The notes below the pieces were generated by a model. The model made no database searches, was not told the origin of the DNA, and worked only from the letters and a program-made list of their open reading frames with translations. A stretch of DNA of 64,000 nucleotides, taken from contig NZ_KB900375.1 of NCBI RefSeq assembly GCF_000378725.1, positions 1-64,000 of the forward strand. Direction: 5' to 3'. The number at the start of each line of letters is the position of its first letter. Within the stretch, counting starts at the first letter, position 1. The position numbers and the translations under genes are program-made. The DNA is from Peptoniphilus lacrimalis DSM 7455. GTDB taxonomy: Bacteria; Bacillota; Clostridia; Tissierellales; Peptoniphilaceae. Positions 1 through 8,728 of the stretch are shown in pieces.

Positions 1-285
1 CAGAAGCAGTTCATATACTCATCCATGCAACAAAAGTAGATACAATCCAAAAATATATAAAAGAGCTTGGGTTAACAGTCAAGCAGATTGAGAAATGTAA
101 TAAGCTTAGAAAAATGGCAGAACTGCCACTAATTTAGAGAAAAAAATAATTTGTTACGAAGTGTGTAAGTCTTAGTTAAAACGTGAAAATCTTTCTTGTG
201 ATGGAACGCCGTGTGCGGTGAAAGTCGCATGCACGGTGTGAAGTGGGGGAAAATCCGGAGATAACATCAAAGGATTACCTATCAC
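1..285 (+). mobile_element. 3' end of a group II intron inserted in the Maff2 gene
   Basis: This is the tail of a group II intron: the end of its encoded protein, then the catalytic RNA core. Positions about 207-240 fold as a domain V hairpin (GCCGTGTGCGG, GAAA loop, then the complementary arm ending in CACGG). A domain VI-like stretch and a CTATCAC-type 3' end follow near 279-285. Directly after it the Maff2 reading frame resumes, which places the 3' splice site at about 285/286. Domain IV holds the maturase gene, whose start lies outside the window. The exact splice base is inferred from typical intron ends. Confidence 0.75.
3..137 (+). CDS. group II intron reverse transcriptase/maturase, C-terminal end (partial)
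   Basis: An open frame enters from the left edge and stops at the TAG at 135-137, giving 44 residues. They include an HxLIHAT-like stretch and a basic tail (IEKCNKLRKMAEL), which resemble the very end of the HNH-type tails of clostridial group II intron reverse transcriptases. The protein would act in intron splicing and retrohoming. The family call rests mainly on position: the frame ends about 70 bases before a domain V hairpin, where intron ORFs normally end. No reverse transcriptase motifs are visible because only the tail is present. Confidence 0.6.
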   Translation, partial: EAVHILIHATKVDTIQKYIKELGLTVKQIEKCNKLRKMAELPLI

Positions 286-389
286 TATCGGGTGCGAAAT
301 CTCAAGGTATTAAGCAACTTATGGCAGGCGGAGGAATTGTGCTAATTGGTCTTAAACTCATTCCACTGTTAGCTAACGTCTTGAAATAA
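286..389 (+). CDS. Maff2-family conjugative element membrane protein, 3' exon (partial)
   Basis: After the intron end the frame reads SGAKSQGIKQLMAGGG, then a hydrophobic stretch, and stops at 387-389. The motif GAKSQGIKQLMAGGGIVLIG is characteristic of the small Maff2 membrane proteins that sit just upstream of the TrbL-like gene in Tn1549/CTn-type elements. They are about 60-70 residues long and resemble VirB2/pilin-like subunits by position. The 5' exon is outside the window. A functional protein requires the intron to splice. The next gene starts one base after the stop, so the two are co-transcribed. Confidence 0.75.
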
Positions 390-390
390 A

Positions 391-1257
391 ATGTTTAATA
401 TCTTTGATAAAATCAAAGAGTTTTTCTCCGATATGCTCATTGATGTGATAAAAGAAAATTTAAGTGGAATGCTTTTAGACATCAATGATAAAGTGGCAAC
501 CATTGGAGCTGAAGTAGGTAAAACTCCGAGTGCTTGGAACTCGGAAGTTTTTACCTTTATAAAGTCCATTTCAGAAAATGTCATACTTCCCATAGCCGCC
601 CTTATTATAACGGCAGTTTTGTGCATTGAACTGATTCAAACGGTAATGAACAAGAACAACTTACATGAAGTAGATACCTTTGATTTTTTTAAGTATGTAA
701 TTAAGATGTGGATTGCAGTTTGGTTAGTGTCTCATGCTTTTGATTTTTCTATGGCTGTTTTTGATGTGGCCCAGAGCTTAATAGGAAAAGCGGCAGGAGT
801 AGTTAATATAACAGCTAAAGTATCACCTGGAGACATAGATAAAATGGTGGAAGTTTTAAAGGAAAGTCAGAATATAGGACAATTGCTAGTGATTGCCATT
901 GAGACTGCTATTGTTAAATTAGTCATCCAAGCCATTTCTATTTTGATTACCGTTATACTTTACGGCAGAATGATAGAAATCTATATCTACTCCTCCGTAT
1001 GCGCTATTCCCTTTGCAACTATGGGAAACAAGGAATGGGGAAGTATTGGGACTAATTATATAAAGGGACTTTTTGCCTTAGGACTCCAAGGCCTATTTCT
1101 TTTAATATGTGTAGGCATATATGCGGTTTTAGTAAAAACTCTTAATATAACAGATATTCACAAAAGTATTTTTGAACTCTTAGGCTATACCCTCATTTTA
1201 GGTATCACTATGATGAAGTCAGGCTCTATGGCTAAGAGTATTTTAAACGCCCATTAA
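391..1257 (+). CDS. TrbL/VirB6-like conjugal transfer membrane protein
   Basis: This 288-residue polytopic membrane protein is a predicted inner-channel component of the conjugation machinery. About five or six hydrophobic segments are visible, around residues 60-82, 105-125, 165-190, 205-225, 235-255 and 260-275. An amphipathic N-terminus (FDKIKEFFSDMLIDVIKENL) precedes them. Position between Maff2 and PrgI/VirB4 and overall topology match the CD411/TrbL-like proteins of CTn elements. The start ATG lies one base downstream of the Maff2 stop, implying translational coupling. Family membership is inferred from topology and gene order because these proteins have no catalytic motif. Confidence 0.8.
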   Translation: MFNIFDKIKEFFSDMLIDVIKENLSGMLLDINDKVATIGAEVGKTPSAWNSEVFTFIKSISENVILPIAALIITAVLCIELIQTVMNKNNLHEVDTFDFFKYVIKMWIAVWLVSHAFDFSMAVFDVAQSLIGKAAGVVNITAKVSPGDIDKMVEVLKESQNIGQLLVIAIETAIVKLVIQAISILITVILYGRMIEIYIYSSVCAIPFATMGNKEWGSIGTNYIKGLFALGLQGLFLLICVGIYAVLVKTLNITDIHKSIFELLGYTLILGITMMKSGSMAKSILNAH

Positions 1258-1289
1258 AAAGCGTACCAACAAATAAGAAAGGAAAATTT

Positions 1290-1559
1290 ATGATTAAGTT
1301 AAAAAACAAAAGAAAGAAGTACCCATGTAAACAAAACAATATTTCAAAAGTTATTGCTTGTCTTAGCTTACCCTTAGCCTACGCAGGCTATCTTTATACT
1401 GAAAGAAAGAAACACAAGGAATTGAAAAGACTAGCAGATAGCAAAGAAAAGGAAGTCTCCTACTTAAAACCCTTATTTGAAGATTTGGAAGACTCTACAG
1501 CTGAAGAGCTGGCTTTTGCTGTATGTCTTAATTTGGAAGAGGAAGAAGGAGAGATCTAA
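1290..1559 (+). CDS. small conserved ICE protein with one membrane segment
   Basis: This encodes 89 residues. A strongly basic N-terminus (KLKNKRKKYPCKQNN) precedes one hydrophobic segment (VIACLSLPLAYAGYLY, about residues 21-36), and an acidic C-terminus ends in EEEEGEI. A ribosome site (AAGAAAGG) precedes the ATG. The stop overlaps the next start by one base (TAATG), so it belongs to the transfer operon. I recognise no domain. By position it is one of the small membrane proteins found between the TrbL-like protein and PrgI in this type of element. Its function is unknown. Confidence 0.7.
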   Translation: MIKLKNKRKKYPCKQNNISKVIACLSLPLAYAGYLYTERKKHKELKRLADSKEKEVSYLKPLFEDLEDSTAEELAFAVCLNLEEEEGEI

Positions 1560-1933
1560 TGGCTTATGTATCCGTTCCTAAAGATCTAACAAAGGTAAAA
1601 ACCAAGATTGCCCTAAACCTGACAAAAAGACAGCTTATCGGCTTTGCCTTAGCGGGAGCTATAGGGTTTCCTGTGTATTTACTGTCGAGAAAATTCCTTC
1701 CTAATGATTTGTCCATGCTACTCATGATTACAGCAGCCTTTCCCATCATCTTTTCCACTCTTTATGAAAAAGATGGACTCTATTTAGAAAAGTACATTAA
1801 ATATTATTTAGAGAAAAAAAGACATGCCAGTATCCGCATCTATCAGACAGACTGCATCTATGACCTTAGAGCGAAAGGAGGAAAAATTGAACAAAAACGA
1901 AAAAAAGCAAAGGCAAAAACTCTTACAAAATAA
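1559..1933 (+). CDS. PrgI family protein (VirB3-like)
   Basis: This 124-residue protein starts AYVSVPKDLTKVKTKIALNL, the typical opening of PrgI proteins. Two close hydrophobic segments follow (about residues 28-44 and 52-68), then a charged cytoplasmic tail. PrgI is the small two-helix membrane protein that partners the VirB4 ATPase in Gram-positive type IV secretion. Consistent with that, the VirB4 gene follows and overlaps this one by 47 bases. The start overlaps the previous stop in a TAATG arrangement, which supports translational coupling. Confidence 0.85.
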   Translation: MAYVSVPKDLTKVKTKIALNLTKRQLIGFALAGAIGFPVYLLSRKFLPNDLSMLLMITAAFPIIFSTLYEKDGLYLEKYIKYYLEKKRHASIRIYQTDCIYDLRAKGGKIEQKRKKAKAKTLTK

Positions 1934-4376
1934 AGAGTCTTTAAAAAAACAAAAAGAAGATTTAAGAAATATACGCAAGACACAAAACAAAATAAATAGA
2001 GAAAAATCAAAAGCTAAGTTAAAACATGGAGCAAGGGAAAAGGGAGACAAAAAAAAGAAGTTCTCCATTTTTTCGTCCAAGAAAAAAAGAAAAAAGACAG
2101 TACAGGAATCCTTACCCTATCTGAGAATGTTAAAAGATGGTATTTGTCAAATTGATGTCAACAAATTTAATAAGACCATTCGTTTCTATGATATTAACTA
2201 TCAGCTTTCAACGGAAGAAGATAAGGAAGCTATCTTTAACCAATTCTCAGACTTTTTAAACTATTTTGATCCCAATGTAGACATTCAGTTTTCTTATATT
2301 AATCATATTGGGAAAAATGAAGAGGTGGAAAAGAATATCTTTATTCCTCAAAGAAAAGACGGCTTTAATGAAATCAGACAGGAATATAGCCAAATGCTTA
2401 GACAACAAAGTCAGAAGGGCAATCGTGGACTTAGTAAGAATATGTACCTTACCTTTACGCTAGAAGCTGGAGATTTAAGAGAGGGAAAATTAAGACTTGA
2501 AAGAATGGAAATAGACCTTCTAAATAATTTCAAAAAATTTGGGGTCAAGGCCTATGTCTTAAACGGTTATGAAAGATTAAAGCTTATACACGACCTTTTA
2601 AATAGTGAGGAAAAATTTATTTTTAGCTTTGATGACTTGAAACATTCCGGTCTTTCTACCAAGGACTATATAGCACCTCCATCTTTCAATTTTTCTAAGA
2701 TCAACGAATTTAACATTGGCCCTTATACGGGAGAAGTTAATTTTCTTCAAATCTTAGCCCCTGAATTATCCGACCGAATGCTGGCGGAGTTTTTAAGCGT
2801 TGAAGAAAACATGGTTGTTAGTTTTCACATTAACTCCATTGACCAAACGGAAGCCATTAAGATGATTAAAAGAAAAATTACAGACTTAGACAAAATGAAA
2901 ATAGAAGAAAACAAGAAGGCGATCCGTTCAGGATATGATATGGACATATTACCATCAGACCTTGTAACTTACGGAAACGATGCAAAAAAGCTCCTAGTGG
3001 AACTACAAAACCATAATGAAAGGATGTTTGTGGTCAGTATATTATTTTTGAATATGGAAAAAAGTAAAAAGAAATTAAAAAATATTCTTTTTCAACTGAA
3101 TTCCATAGCAGGAAGACACAATTGCGTCCTTAAGAACCTAAATTATAGGCAAGAACAGGGACTAATGAGTAGTTTGCCCTTGGGGCATAATTTGATTGAG
3201 ATAAATAGAGGACTGACAACTAGCTCTACAGCTGTTTTTATCCCATTTACCACAGAAGAACTCTGTTTAGGTGGGGAAAGCCTATATTATGGCTTAAATG
3301 CCTTAAGTAGAAATATTATTATGGCGGACAGGAAGCTGTTAAAAAATCCCAATGGCCTTATCCTGGGAACGCCGGGTTCAGGTAAGTCTTTTTCTGCCAA
3401 GCGAGAAATAACCAATGCATTTCTTATTACAGGAGACGACATTATTATATGTGATCCTGAGTCGGAGTATGGAAATTTAACTAAGGCATTAGGAGGAGAA
3501 GTAATAAAAATATCTCCTACCAGTAAAGACTTTATTAATCCCCTAGATATTAACGCAGACTATGCCGATGAAGATAATCCCTTATCCCTAAAGTCGGACT
3601 TTATACTATCTCTTTTTGAGTTGGTTGTTGGAAAAGAGGGCTTAAGTGCGGAAGAAACATCGGTTATAGATAGGTGTCTACCCATTCTCTATGAGAAATA
3701 CTTTGAAGACCCTGTTCCCGAAAACATGCCAATTTTAGAAGACCTTTACAATCTATTAAAAGAGCAAAAAGAAAAGGTAGGGGCAAAGTTAGCGGTAGAA
3801 ATGGAAATCTATGTAAAAGGAAGTTTAAATGTTTTTAACCATAGAACCAATGTAGACACCTCAAACCGTATCCTTTGTTATGACATTAAGGAATTAGGAA
3901 AGCAACTTAGAAAAATAGGGATGCTGATAGTTCAGGACCAAGTTTGGAACAGGGTGACTATCAATAGAAATAAGAAGGAAACTAGGTACTACTGCGATGA
4001 ATTCCATTTGCTTTTACGTGAAGAACAAACAGCCAGCTACTCTGTTGAAATTTGGAAGCGATTCCGTAAATGGGGTGGTATGCCCACAGGCTTAACTCAA
4101 AATGTCAAGGATCTTCTGGCTAGTGCGGAAATTGAAAATATATTTGATAATACAGACTTTATTTTAATGCTAAATCAGGCAGGAGGAGATAGGGAAATAC
4201 TGGCAGACAAGTTAAATATCTCCCTTCATCAATTATCCTATGTAACCAACTCTAATGAAGGGGAAGGCCTACTTTTCTATGGCAATACCATTGTTCCCTT
4301 TGTAGACAGATTTCCAAAGGATACAAAACTTTACCGCCTCATGACCACAAAGCCAGAAGAGCTAAAAGCAGATTAG
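1887..4376 (+). CDS. VirB4/TraE-type conjugation ATPase
   Basis: This cytoplasmic ATPase powers the conjugation apparatus at the membrane. I place the start at TTG 1887, because AAAGGAGG lies five bases upstream. An in-frame ATG at 1824 has no ribosome site and lies deep in prgI. From 1887 the protein has 829 residues. The N-terminus is Lys/Glu-rich. A Walker A motif GTPGSGKS sits near residue 493, followed by ICDPESEYG, and the Walker B-like YYCDEFHLLL lies near residue 701. The RFRKWGG...GLTQN segment is typical of VirB4/TraE. Length and motifs match full-length members. Confidence 0.92.
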   Translation: MNKNEKKQRQKLLQNKESLKKQKEDLRNIRKTQNKINREKSKAKLKHGAREKGDKKKKFSIFSSKKKRKKTVQESLPYLRMLKDGICQIDVNKFNKTIRFYDINYQLSTEEDKEAIFNQFSDFLNYFDPNVDIQFSYINHIGKNEEVEKNIFIPQRKDGFNEIRQEYSQMLRQQSQKGNRGLSKNMYLTFTLEAGDLREGKLRLERMEIDLLNNFKKFGVKAYVLNGYERLKLIHDLLNSEEKFIFSFDDLKHSGLSTKDYIAPPSFNFSKINEFNIGPYTGEVNFLQILAPELSDRMLAEFLSVEENMVVSFHINSIDQTEAIKMIKRKITDLDKMKIEENKKAIRSGYDMDILPSDLVTYGNDAKKLLVELQNHNERMFVVSILFLNMEKSKKKLKNILFQLNSIAGRHNCVLKNLNYRQEQGLMSSLPLGHNLIEINRGLTTSSTAVFIPFTTEELCLGGESLYYGLNALSRNIIMADRKLLKNPNGLILGTPGSGKSFSAKREITNAFLITGDDIIICDPESEYGNLTKALGGEVIKISPTSKDFINPLDINADYADEDNPLSLKSDFILSLFELVVGKEGLSAEETSVIDRCLPILYEKYFEDPVPENMPILEDLYNLLKEQKEKVGAKLAVEMEIYVKGSLNVFNHRTNVDTSNRILCYDIKELGKQLRKIGMLIVQDQVWNRVTINRNKKETRYYCDEFHLLLREEQTASYSVEIWKRFRKWGGMPTGLTQNVKDLLASAEIENIFDNTDFILMLNQAGGDREILADKLNISLHQLSYVTNSNEGEGLLFYGNTIVPFVDRFPKDTKLYRLMTTKPEELKAD

Positions 4377-4403
4377 GAAGGGAGGAAAATTATATAAAAA
4401 ACT

Positions 4404-5300
4404 ATGAATCAATCAATAAAAACCAATTATATTATTAACCTAGACGCCCTATCGGCACTTAAAGAGTTTCCTGAAAACCTCTTTGATAGCTGCATAACTT
4501 CACCTCCCTATTATGGCTTAAGAGATTATCACCATGAAAGCCAAATAGGAAGAGAAGACAGTCCTGAAGCCTATCTAAACAATTTGGTGGAGGTTTTTAG
4601 ACAGGTTAGACGAGTTTTGAAAGAAGACGGGAGTCTATGGCTTGTCATCGGCGATTTATATGCAAGCACAAAAAGTAAAGAAGAAAGGCCAGCCTATAAG
4701 CCTAAAGATTTAATGGGACTACCCTGGCAATTAGCCTTGAAACTTAGGGAAGATGGTTGGTATTTACGAAGCGATATTATATGGCATAAGGAAAATGCCA
4801 TGCCTGAATCCTGTAGAGATAGACCGACTAGGTCTTATGAGCATATCTTTCTTCTGACCAAGGCAAAGACATATTATTATAATTATGATGCCCTAGCTAA
4901 ACCCTTAGCGGAGTCCAGTAAGCGAAGATATTTGTCAGCGGTAGGAAAAGATAATAAGTATATGAATCAAAAAAGCGGTATGAAAAGGCAGAGTTTGAAT
5001 GAACCGAGGAATAGAAATGACTATACAGAATATACTATTCCTAAAAAGAGAAATGCCAGAGATATTTGGACTATAAACACCTCTGCCTTTCGAGGAAAAC
5101 ACTATGCCTGCTTTCCACCGAAGCTAGTAAAAACCTGTATATTAGCCGGTTGTCCTGAACATGGTCTTATTCTTGATCCCTTTATGGGAAGCGGAACGGT
5201 AGGCATGGTGGCTAAGAAAATGAGCAGGCAATATATAGGGATTGAAATCAATAGAGATTATTGCCAACTTGCTAAAAAAAGAATTGAGGAAGGAAGGTAA
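4404..5300 (+). CDS. site-specific DNA methyltransferase (SPPY type, beta order)
   Basis: This 298-residue protein is predicted to methylate an exocyclic amino group in DNA using SAM. Motif IV, SPPYYG, is at residues 33-38. The SAM-binding motif I, DPFMGSGTVG, is at 258-267, so the order is catalytic motif first (beta class). SPPY favours N4-cytosine over N6-adenine, but the base cannot be fixed by eye. No restriction gene is adjacent, so it is an orphan enzyme inside the transfer operon. It probably protects or marks the transferred DNA. A purine-rich site (GGGAGG, 4379-4386) is about 18 bases before the ATG, unusually far. An upstream stop at 4395-4397 rules out an earlier start. Confidence 0.9.
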   Translation: MNQSIKTNYIINLDALSALKEFPENLFDSCITSPPYYGLRDYHHESQIGREDSPEAYLNNLVEVFRQVRRVLKEDGSLWLVIGDLYASTKSKEERPAYKPKDLMGLPWQLALKLREDGWYLRSDIIWHKENAMPESCRDRPTRSYEHIFLLTKAKTYYYNYDALAKPLAESSKRRYLSAVGKDNKYMNQKSGMKRQSLNEPRNRNDYTEYTIPKKRNARDIWTINTSAFRGKHYACFPPKLVKTCILAGCPEHGLILDPFMGSGTVGMVAKKMSRQYIGIEINRDYCQLAKKRIEEGR

Positions 5301-5306
5301 GAATTT

Positions 5307-8300
5307 ATGAAAAAAAGAAACCCTATAAACCCAAGGGATATGCCTGAAAAGGTAATGGGCAAAAATAGCAAATTAAAGAATGAGAATAGAATTAAAGTTA
5401 TTGAAGAATTACCAAAATCAACAAGGTTTAAGGATAATAGCCAAGCCTTAGATAATCAAGGAGTAAAAGAAGATAATCTACAAAAAGATTCTTTTAAAGA
5501 TCCCTTAAAAAAGGAAAACCATGGAAAGGCTAAGGAAGAAAACAAGACATCAGACCCTTTTAATATTAAAGAGAAGACTCCAAAAGAAAAAAGACAGAAG
5601 AAGATGGCGGAGAGGATCTTTGAAGAGAACCGAATTAATGAAAATCAAAATATTGAAAGCAATGAAGAAAAGACTTATGTGGAAGAAGAAAACCCTCTTT
5701 CCAATAAGGAAGATTTGGTTGAAGAATATATCGAAAGTTCCACTCAAGCCTATATACCCCAAGTTCAGCAGGAAGACAGCCTTACTGTTTTTTCATTGTC
5801 AAAATTAGGGCTGGGCATAAGACCGAGTAAAAAGAAAAAAGAAGATCAAAGGATAGAAGGCAAAAATACTTTTAAAAGGGATACAAATCAACAAACTCAG
5901 GAGCCTAGCATAAGGGATAAAAAGGATTTTCTTCCTATTGAAAAGATGAGTAAGAGCCAAAGGCAGAAAAAGCAAGCAGAAAGAACTTTTAGGAGCTATG
6001 AAGAAGAAAACAAAGAAGCCATTCAAGAAAAAAATTATCCCATCAAACCGGTAAACAACTTTGATGGGGCGAAAATCCTTCAAGGAAAAAGTTTTAAACA
6101 GCCAAATGAAAGTAAAGAGAATAAAGAGGTTTTAGAAGATGGCTCAACAGAAAATAGCCATGGAAACTTTAGAGAGAAATCTTCAAGGCTAAGAGTAGAT
6201 AGGGTAAAGGAGAACACTCTAAAGACGGACTCGATAAAAAAGAAAAGAGCAACAAAGTTTCAAGAGGAAGCAACAAGTCCACAGAAAGGCAACAGCCAAA
6301 GTCCTAGCGAGATATATGATCCTCTAGGAAAGGATATGGACAATGATGGTGTTATAGACCGCTATGATGTGGATTTTAGAGATAGTGATGTCTCTTATAG
6401 CCATAAAGAAAGAATTTTTGCTAAAGAAAATCAAAGGAATGATTTTCAAGCCATAAAAGAAAATAGGAATTATAGAAATACACCCCTTGGAAAAGAAAAA
6501 ACCTTAACTAATAAGGCAATAAAGAGCAAAAGATTAAAAAAGACCTTAGTGGAAAAGCAAAGCCCACAGCTTAGAAAAGCTAAAGGAAAAGAAGCTCTTT
6601 TAAAAGGGGAAAGCCAAAACTTTTATAGGACAGAAGATCAAGAAAAAATAAAAAATAAAACTGATTTCAATAGGAAACTGCCTGTAGGCGAAGAGAAAAA
6701 AGAGGACCTAGAGAAAACAAGATCAAACTTTATAGGAGAGGAAAAACTCACCCGTAAGAAAAAGACAAATGTGGAAGAAATAGAAACTTCAAAGGAGAGC
6801 AAAAAATCTAAAGCAGAAGAAAAAGGTCAAAAGGATTTAAATAAGGATTTAACAAAAAATAAAAAGTCTAAAAAGTTCCAACTTGAAAAAGAAGTGAGAG
6901 AGTCTAAATTTCACAATAAAGAAAAGAAAATATCCAAACTATATAAGAAAAAAGGAAAAACAGAAAAGAAGCTGTTAAAAGACGAGAAAAAGGCAGGTTC
7001 TAAACTGGATAGCCCAGCTATTTTAGCCACAAGTTTAACAGCAAATTATCTTTATAGTGGAAAAGAAGATAATGCAGGTATAGATGCTGCCTATAAACTA
7101 ACCCGAGGAAGTGAATTAAGTCTTAGAAAAATGAGAAGGGATAGGCGCAAGAAGCCTTTCAAAACAAGGAAAAAACTTGGAAAGCTGGATAAAAAAATCC
7201 ACAAAAGAGAAGAGAAACTTCTTTTTCAAAAAAACTTTGAAGATTTAAAAAAGACAAGCGCCTATCAAAAGACCAATTCTTTAAACCGCTTTTTTATGAA
7301 GAAAAGATTTCAAAGAAGCTTTAGGAACAAAACAAAGGAAAGTTTGTCCAAGAGAATAAAGAAGTCTTTCTCTAGTGGAGCAAAAAAAGTAACGGATTTT
7401 ATAAAAAATGGAGGGTATAAAAAAGTCTTTCTGGCTCTAGGGATAATAGGCCTATTCTTTGTCCTCTTTCAAATGGGAAGCAACATGGCCACAATGACAG
7501 CAGGTTTTGCTAGCAATATCACCACGACGACTTACTTGTCTGATGAGGGTGTTCTAAGCGATGTGAATAATGAATTTTTAAGCTATGAAAATGCCCTCCA
7601 AGATGAAATAGATAGTCTATCTTCTTATCACCCAGGCTATGACGAATATAGGGTAAAAGGAGATACCGTAGGTCATGATGTCCACGAGTTATTTTCCTAT
7701 TTAACAGCCAGATTTGGAGAGATAAAGTCTGTAGATAAGATTAAGGGAGAACTTAAAAGGCTCTTTAATCAGATGTATAAAAAAGATTATTCCGTAAAGA
7801 CTATTACTAAATATGATAGTGAGGGAGAACCCTATAGTTATAGGATCTTTACCTTAACCCTTTCTAAAAAGACCATTGATGAAGTGGCAAGGGAAGCTTT
7901 TAAGGATTACGAAACCAATCTTGCCCATTACGAAGCCTTGTTATCTGCTCAAGGAAATATGGCTTCAATATTTGGGTCTGGAAACGGGGACTTATCAGAA
8001 ATACTGGACAATCCAAACTTTGGAAATCCAGGCATTGCCTTCGATAATGCAAGTGTAAAAACCTTATTTAATGAAGCAGAGAAACATATAGGGAAAAAAT
8101 ATGTTTTTGGAGCAAGTGGACCAAAGAACTTTGATTGCTCGGGGTTTGTTTGCTGGTCCTTTACTAAATCTGGTGTAAGAAATATGCCGAGAACCACAGC
8201 CTGGTTAATCTATAAAAATTATTGCAATCCCATAAGTCCATCTGAAGCAAAGGCAGGAGATATTATTTTCTTCCAAGGAACTTATAAAAGCGGGACCCCT

Positions 8301-8426
8301 ATATCCCATGTCGGCATTTATGCGGGAAACGGCATGATGATTCACGCAGGAGACCCGATTCAATACACAAGTATAAACAGCAAGTATTGGAAAAACCATT
8401 TTTATGCTTTTGGTAGACCACGTTAA
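5307..8426 (+). CDS. CD1108-family element protein with C-terminal NlpC/P60 hydrolase
   Basis: This 1039-residue protein is a predicted cell-wall hydrolase of the conjugation machinery that opens peptidoglycan locally. Residues 1-700 are very Lys/Glu-rich with little hydrophobicity. One membrane segment lies at about 705-725. The C-terminal domain (about 915-1039) is NlpC/P60 with Cys944 in FDCSGFVCWS, His1001 in SHVGIYAG and a third polar site at His1013. Around residues 338-360 there is an Asp-rich DPLxKDMDxDGVxDR motif that recurs near the end of the giant helicase of this element. Position after the VirB4 and methyltransferase genes matches the CD1108 slot. The long charged N-terminus probably stays cytoplasmic. 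Confidence 0.88.
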   Translation: MKKRNPINPRDMPEKVMGKNSKLKNENRIKVIEELPKSTRFKDNSQALDNQGVKEDNLQKDSFKDPLKKENHGKAKEENKTSDPFNIKEKTPKEKRQKKMAERIFEENRINENQNIESNEEKTYVEEENPLSNKEDLVEEYIESSTQAYIPQVQQEDSLTVFSLSKLGLGIRPSKKKKEDQRIEGKNTFKRDTNQQTQEPSIRDKKDFLPIEKMSKSQRQKKQAERTFRSYEEENKEAIQEKNYPIKPVNNFDGAKILQGKSFKQPNESKENKEVLEDGSTENSHGNFREKSSRLRVDRVKENTLKTDSIKKKRATKFQEEATSPQKGNSQSPSEIYDPLGKDMDNDGVIDRYDVDFRDSDVSYSHKERIFAKENQRNDFQAIKENRNYRNTPLGKEKTLTNKAIKSKRLKKTLVEKQSPQLRKAKGKEALLKGESQNFYRTEDQEKIKNKTDFNRKLPVGEEKKEDLEKTRSNFIGEEKLTRKKKTNVEEIETSKESKKSKAEEKGQKDLNKDLTKNKKSKKFQLEKEVRESKFHNKEKKISKLYKKKGKTEKKLLKDEKKAGSKLDSPAILATSLTANYLYSGKEDNAGIDAAYKLTRGSELSLRKMRRDRRKKPFKTRKKLGKLDKKIHKREEKLLFQKNFEDLKKTSAYQKTNSLNRFFMKKRFQRSFRNKTKESLSKRIKKSFSSGAKKVTDFIKNGGYKKVFLALGIIGLFFVLFQMGSNMATMTAGFASNITTTTYLSDEGVLSDVNNEFLSYENALQDEIDSLSSYHPGYDEYRVKGDTVGHDVHELFSYLTARFGEIKSVDKIKGELKRLFNQMYKKDYSVKTITKYDSEGEPYSYRIFTLTLSKKTIDEVAREAFKDYETNLAHYEALLSAQGNMASIFGSGNGDLSEILDNPNFGNPGIAFDNASVKTLFNEAEKHIGKKYVFGASGPKNFDCSGFVCWSFTKSGVRNMPRTTAWLIYKNYCNPISPSEAKAGDIIFFQGTYKSGTPISHVGIYAGNGMMIHAGDPIQYTSINSKYWKNHFYAFGRPR

Positions 8427-8440
8427 GGAGGGATAAGAAT

Positions 8441-8728
8441 TTGAATAGAAAATTAGTAAGAAATATAGAAAAACAAAAGAAACTTAGAGCTAAAAAAGAA
8501 GAGATAGAAATAGAATTGCAAGTTCTTGAAGAAGAACAAATAGAAATGGAAAACATGGAGGTCATCAAAGAATTTAGGTCTAGGGAAATCTCCTTAGATG
8601 AATTTTTAGATATTGTGAGAAAAAACAAGGAGGAAGAAAAAAGAGAAAAAGAAGAGATAAAGAACTTAAAAGAAGGAAGGACTTTAGTAGAAAATATAGA
8701 AAATAGCGAAGGAGAGATTATAGAATGA
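8441..8728 (+). CDS. DUF4315 family protein
   Basis: This 95-residue, almost entirely helical and charged protein has the opening (VRNIEKQKKLRAKKEEIE) typical of DUF4315 proteins of CTn-like elements. It starts with TTG at 8441, preceded by AAGGAGGG about 11 bases upstream. Coiled coil is likely over residues 5-50 and 60-85. Its last codons overlap the start of the next gene by four bases (ATGA). The biochemical role of DUF4315 is not known. It always lies in the transfer operon between the CD1108-type hydrolase and the CD1107/DUF4366 protein, as here. Confidence 0.82.
   Translation: MNRKLVRNIEKQKKLRAKKEEIEIELQVLEEEQIEMENMEVIKEFRSREISLDEFLDIVRKNKEEEKREKEEIKNLKEGRTLVENIENSEGEIIE

Noticed and set aside
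1824-1886. ATG 1824 as the start of VirB4
   Set aside because: It lies in the prgI coding region without a ribosome site. TTG 1887 has AAAGGAGG five bases upstream.
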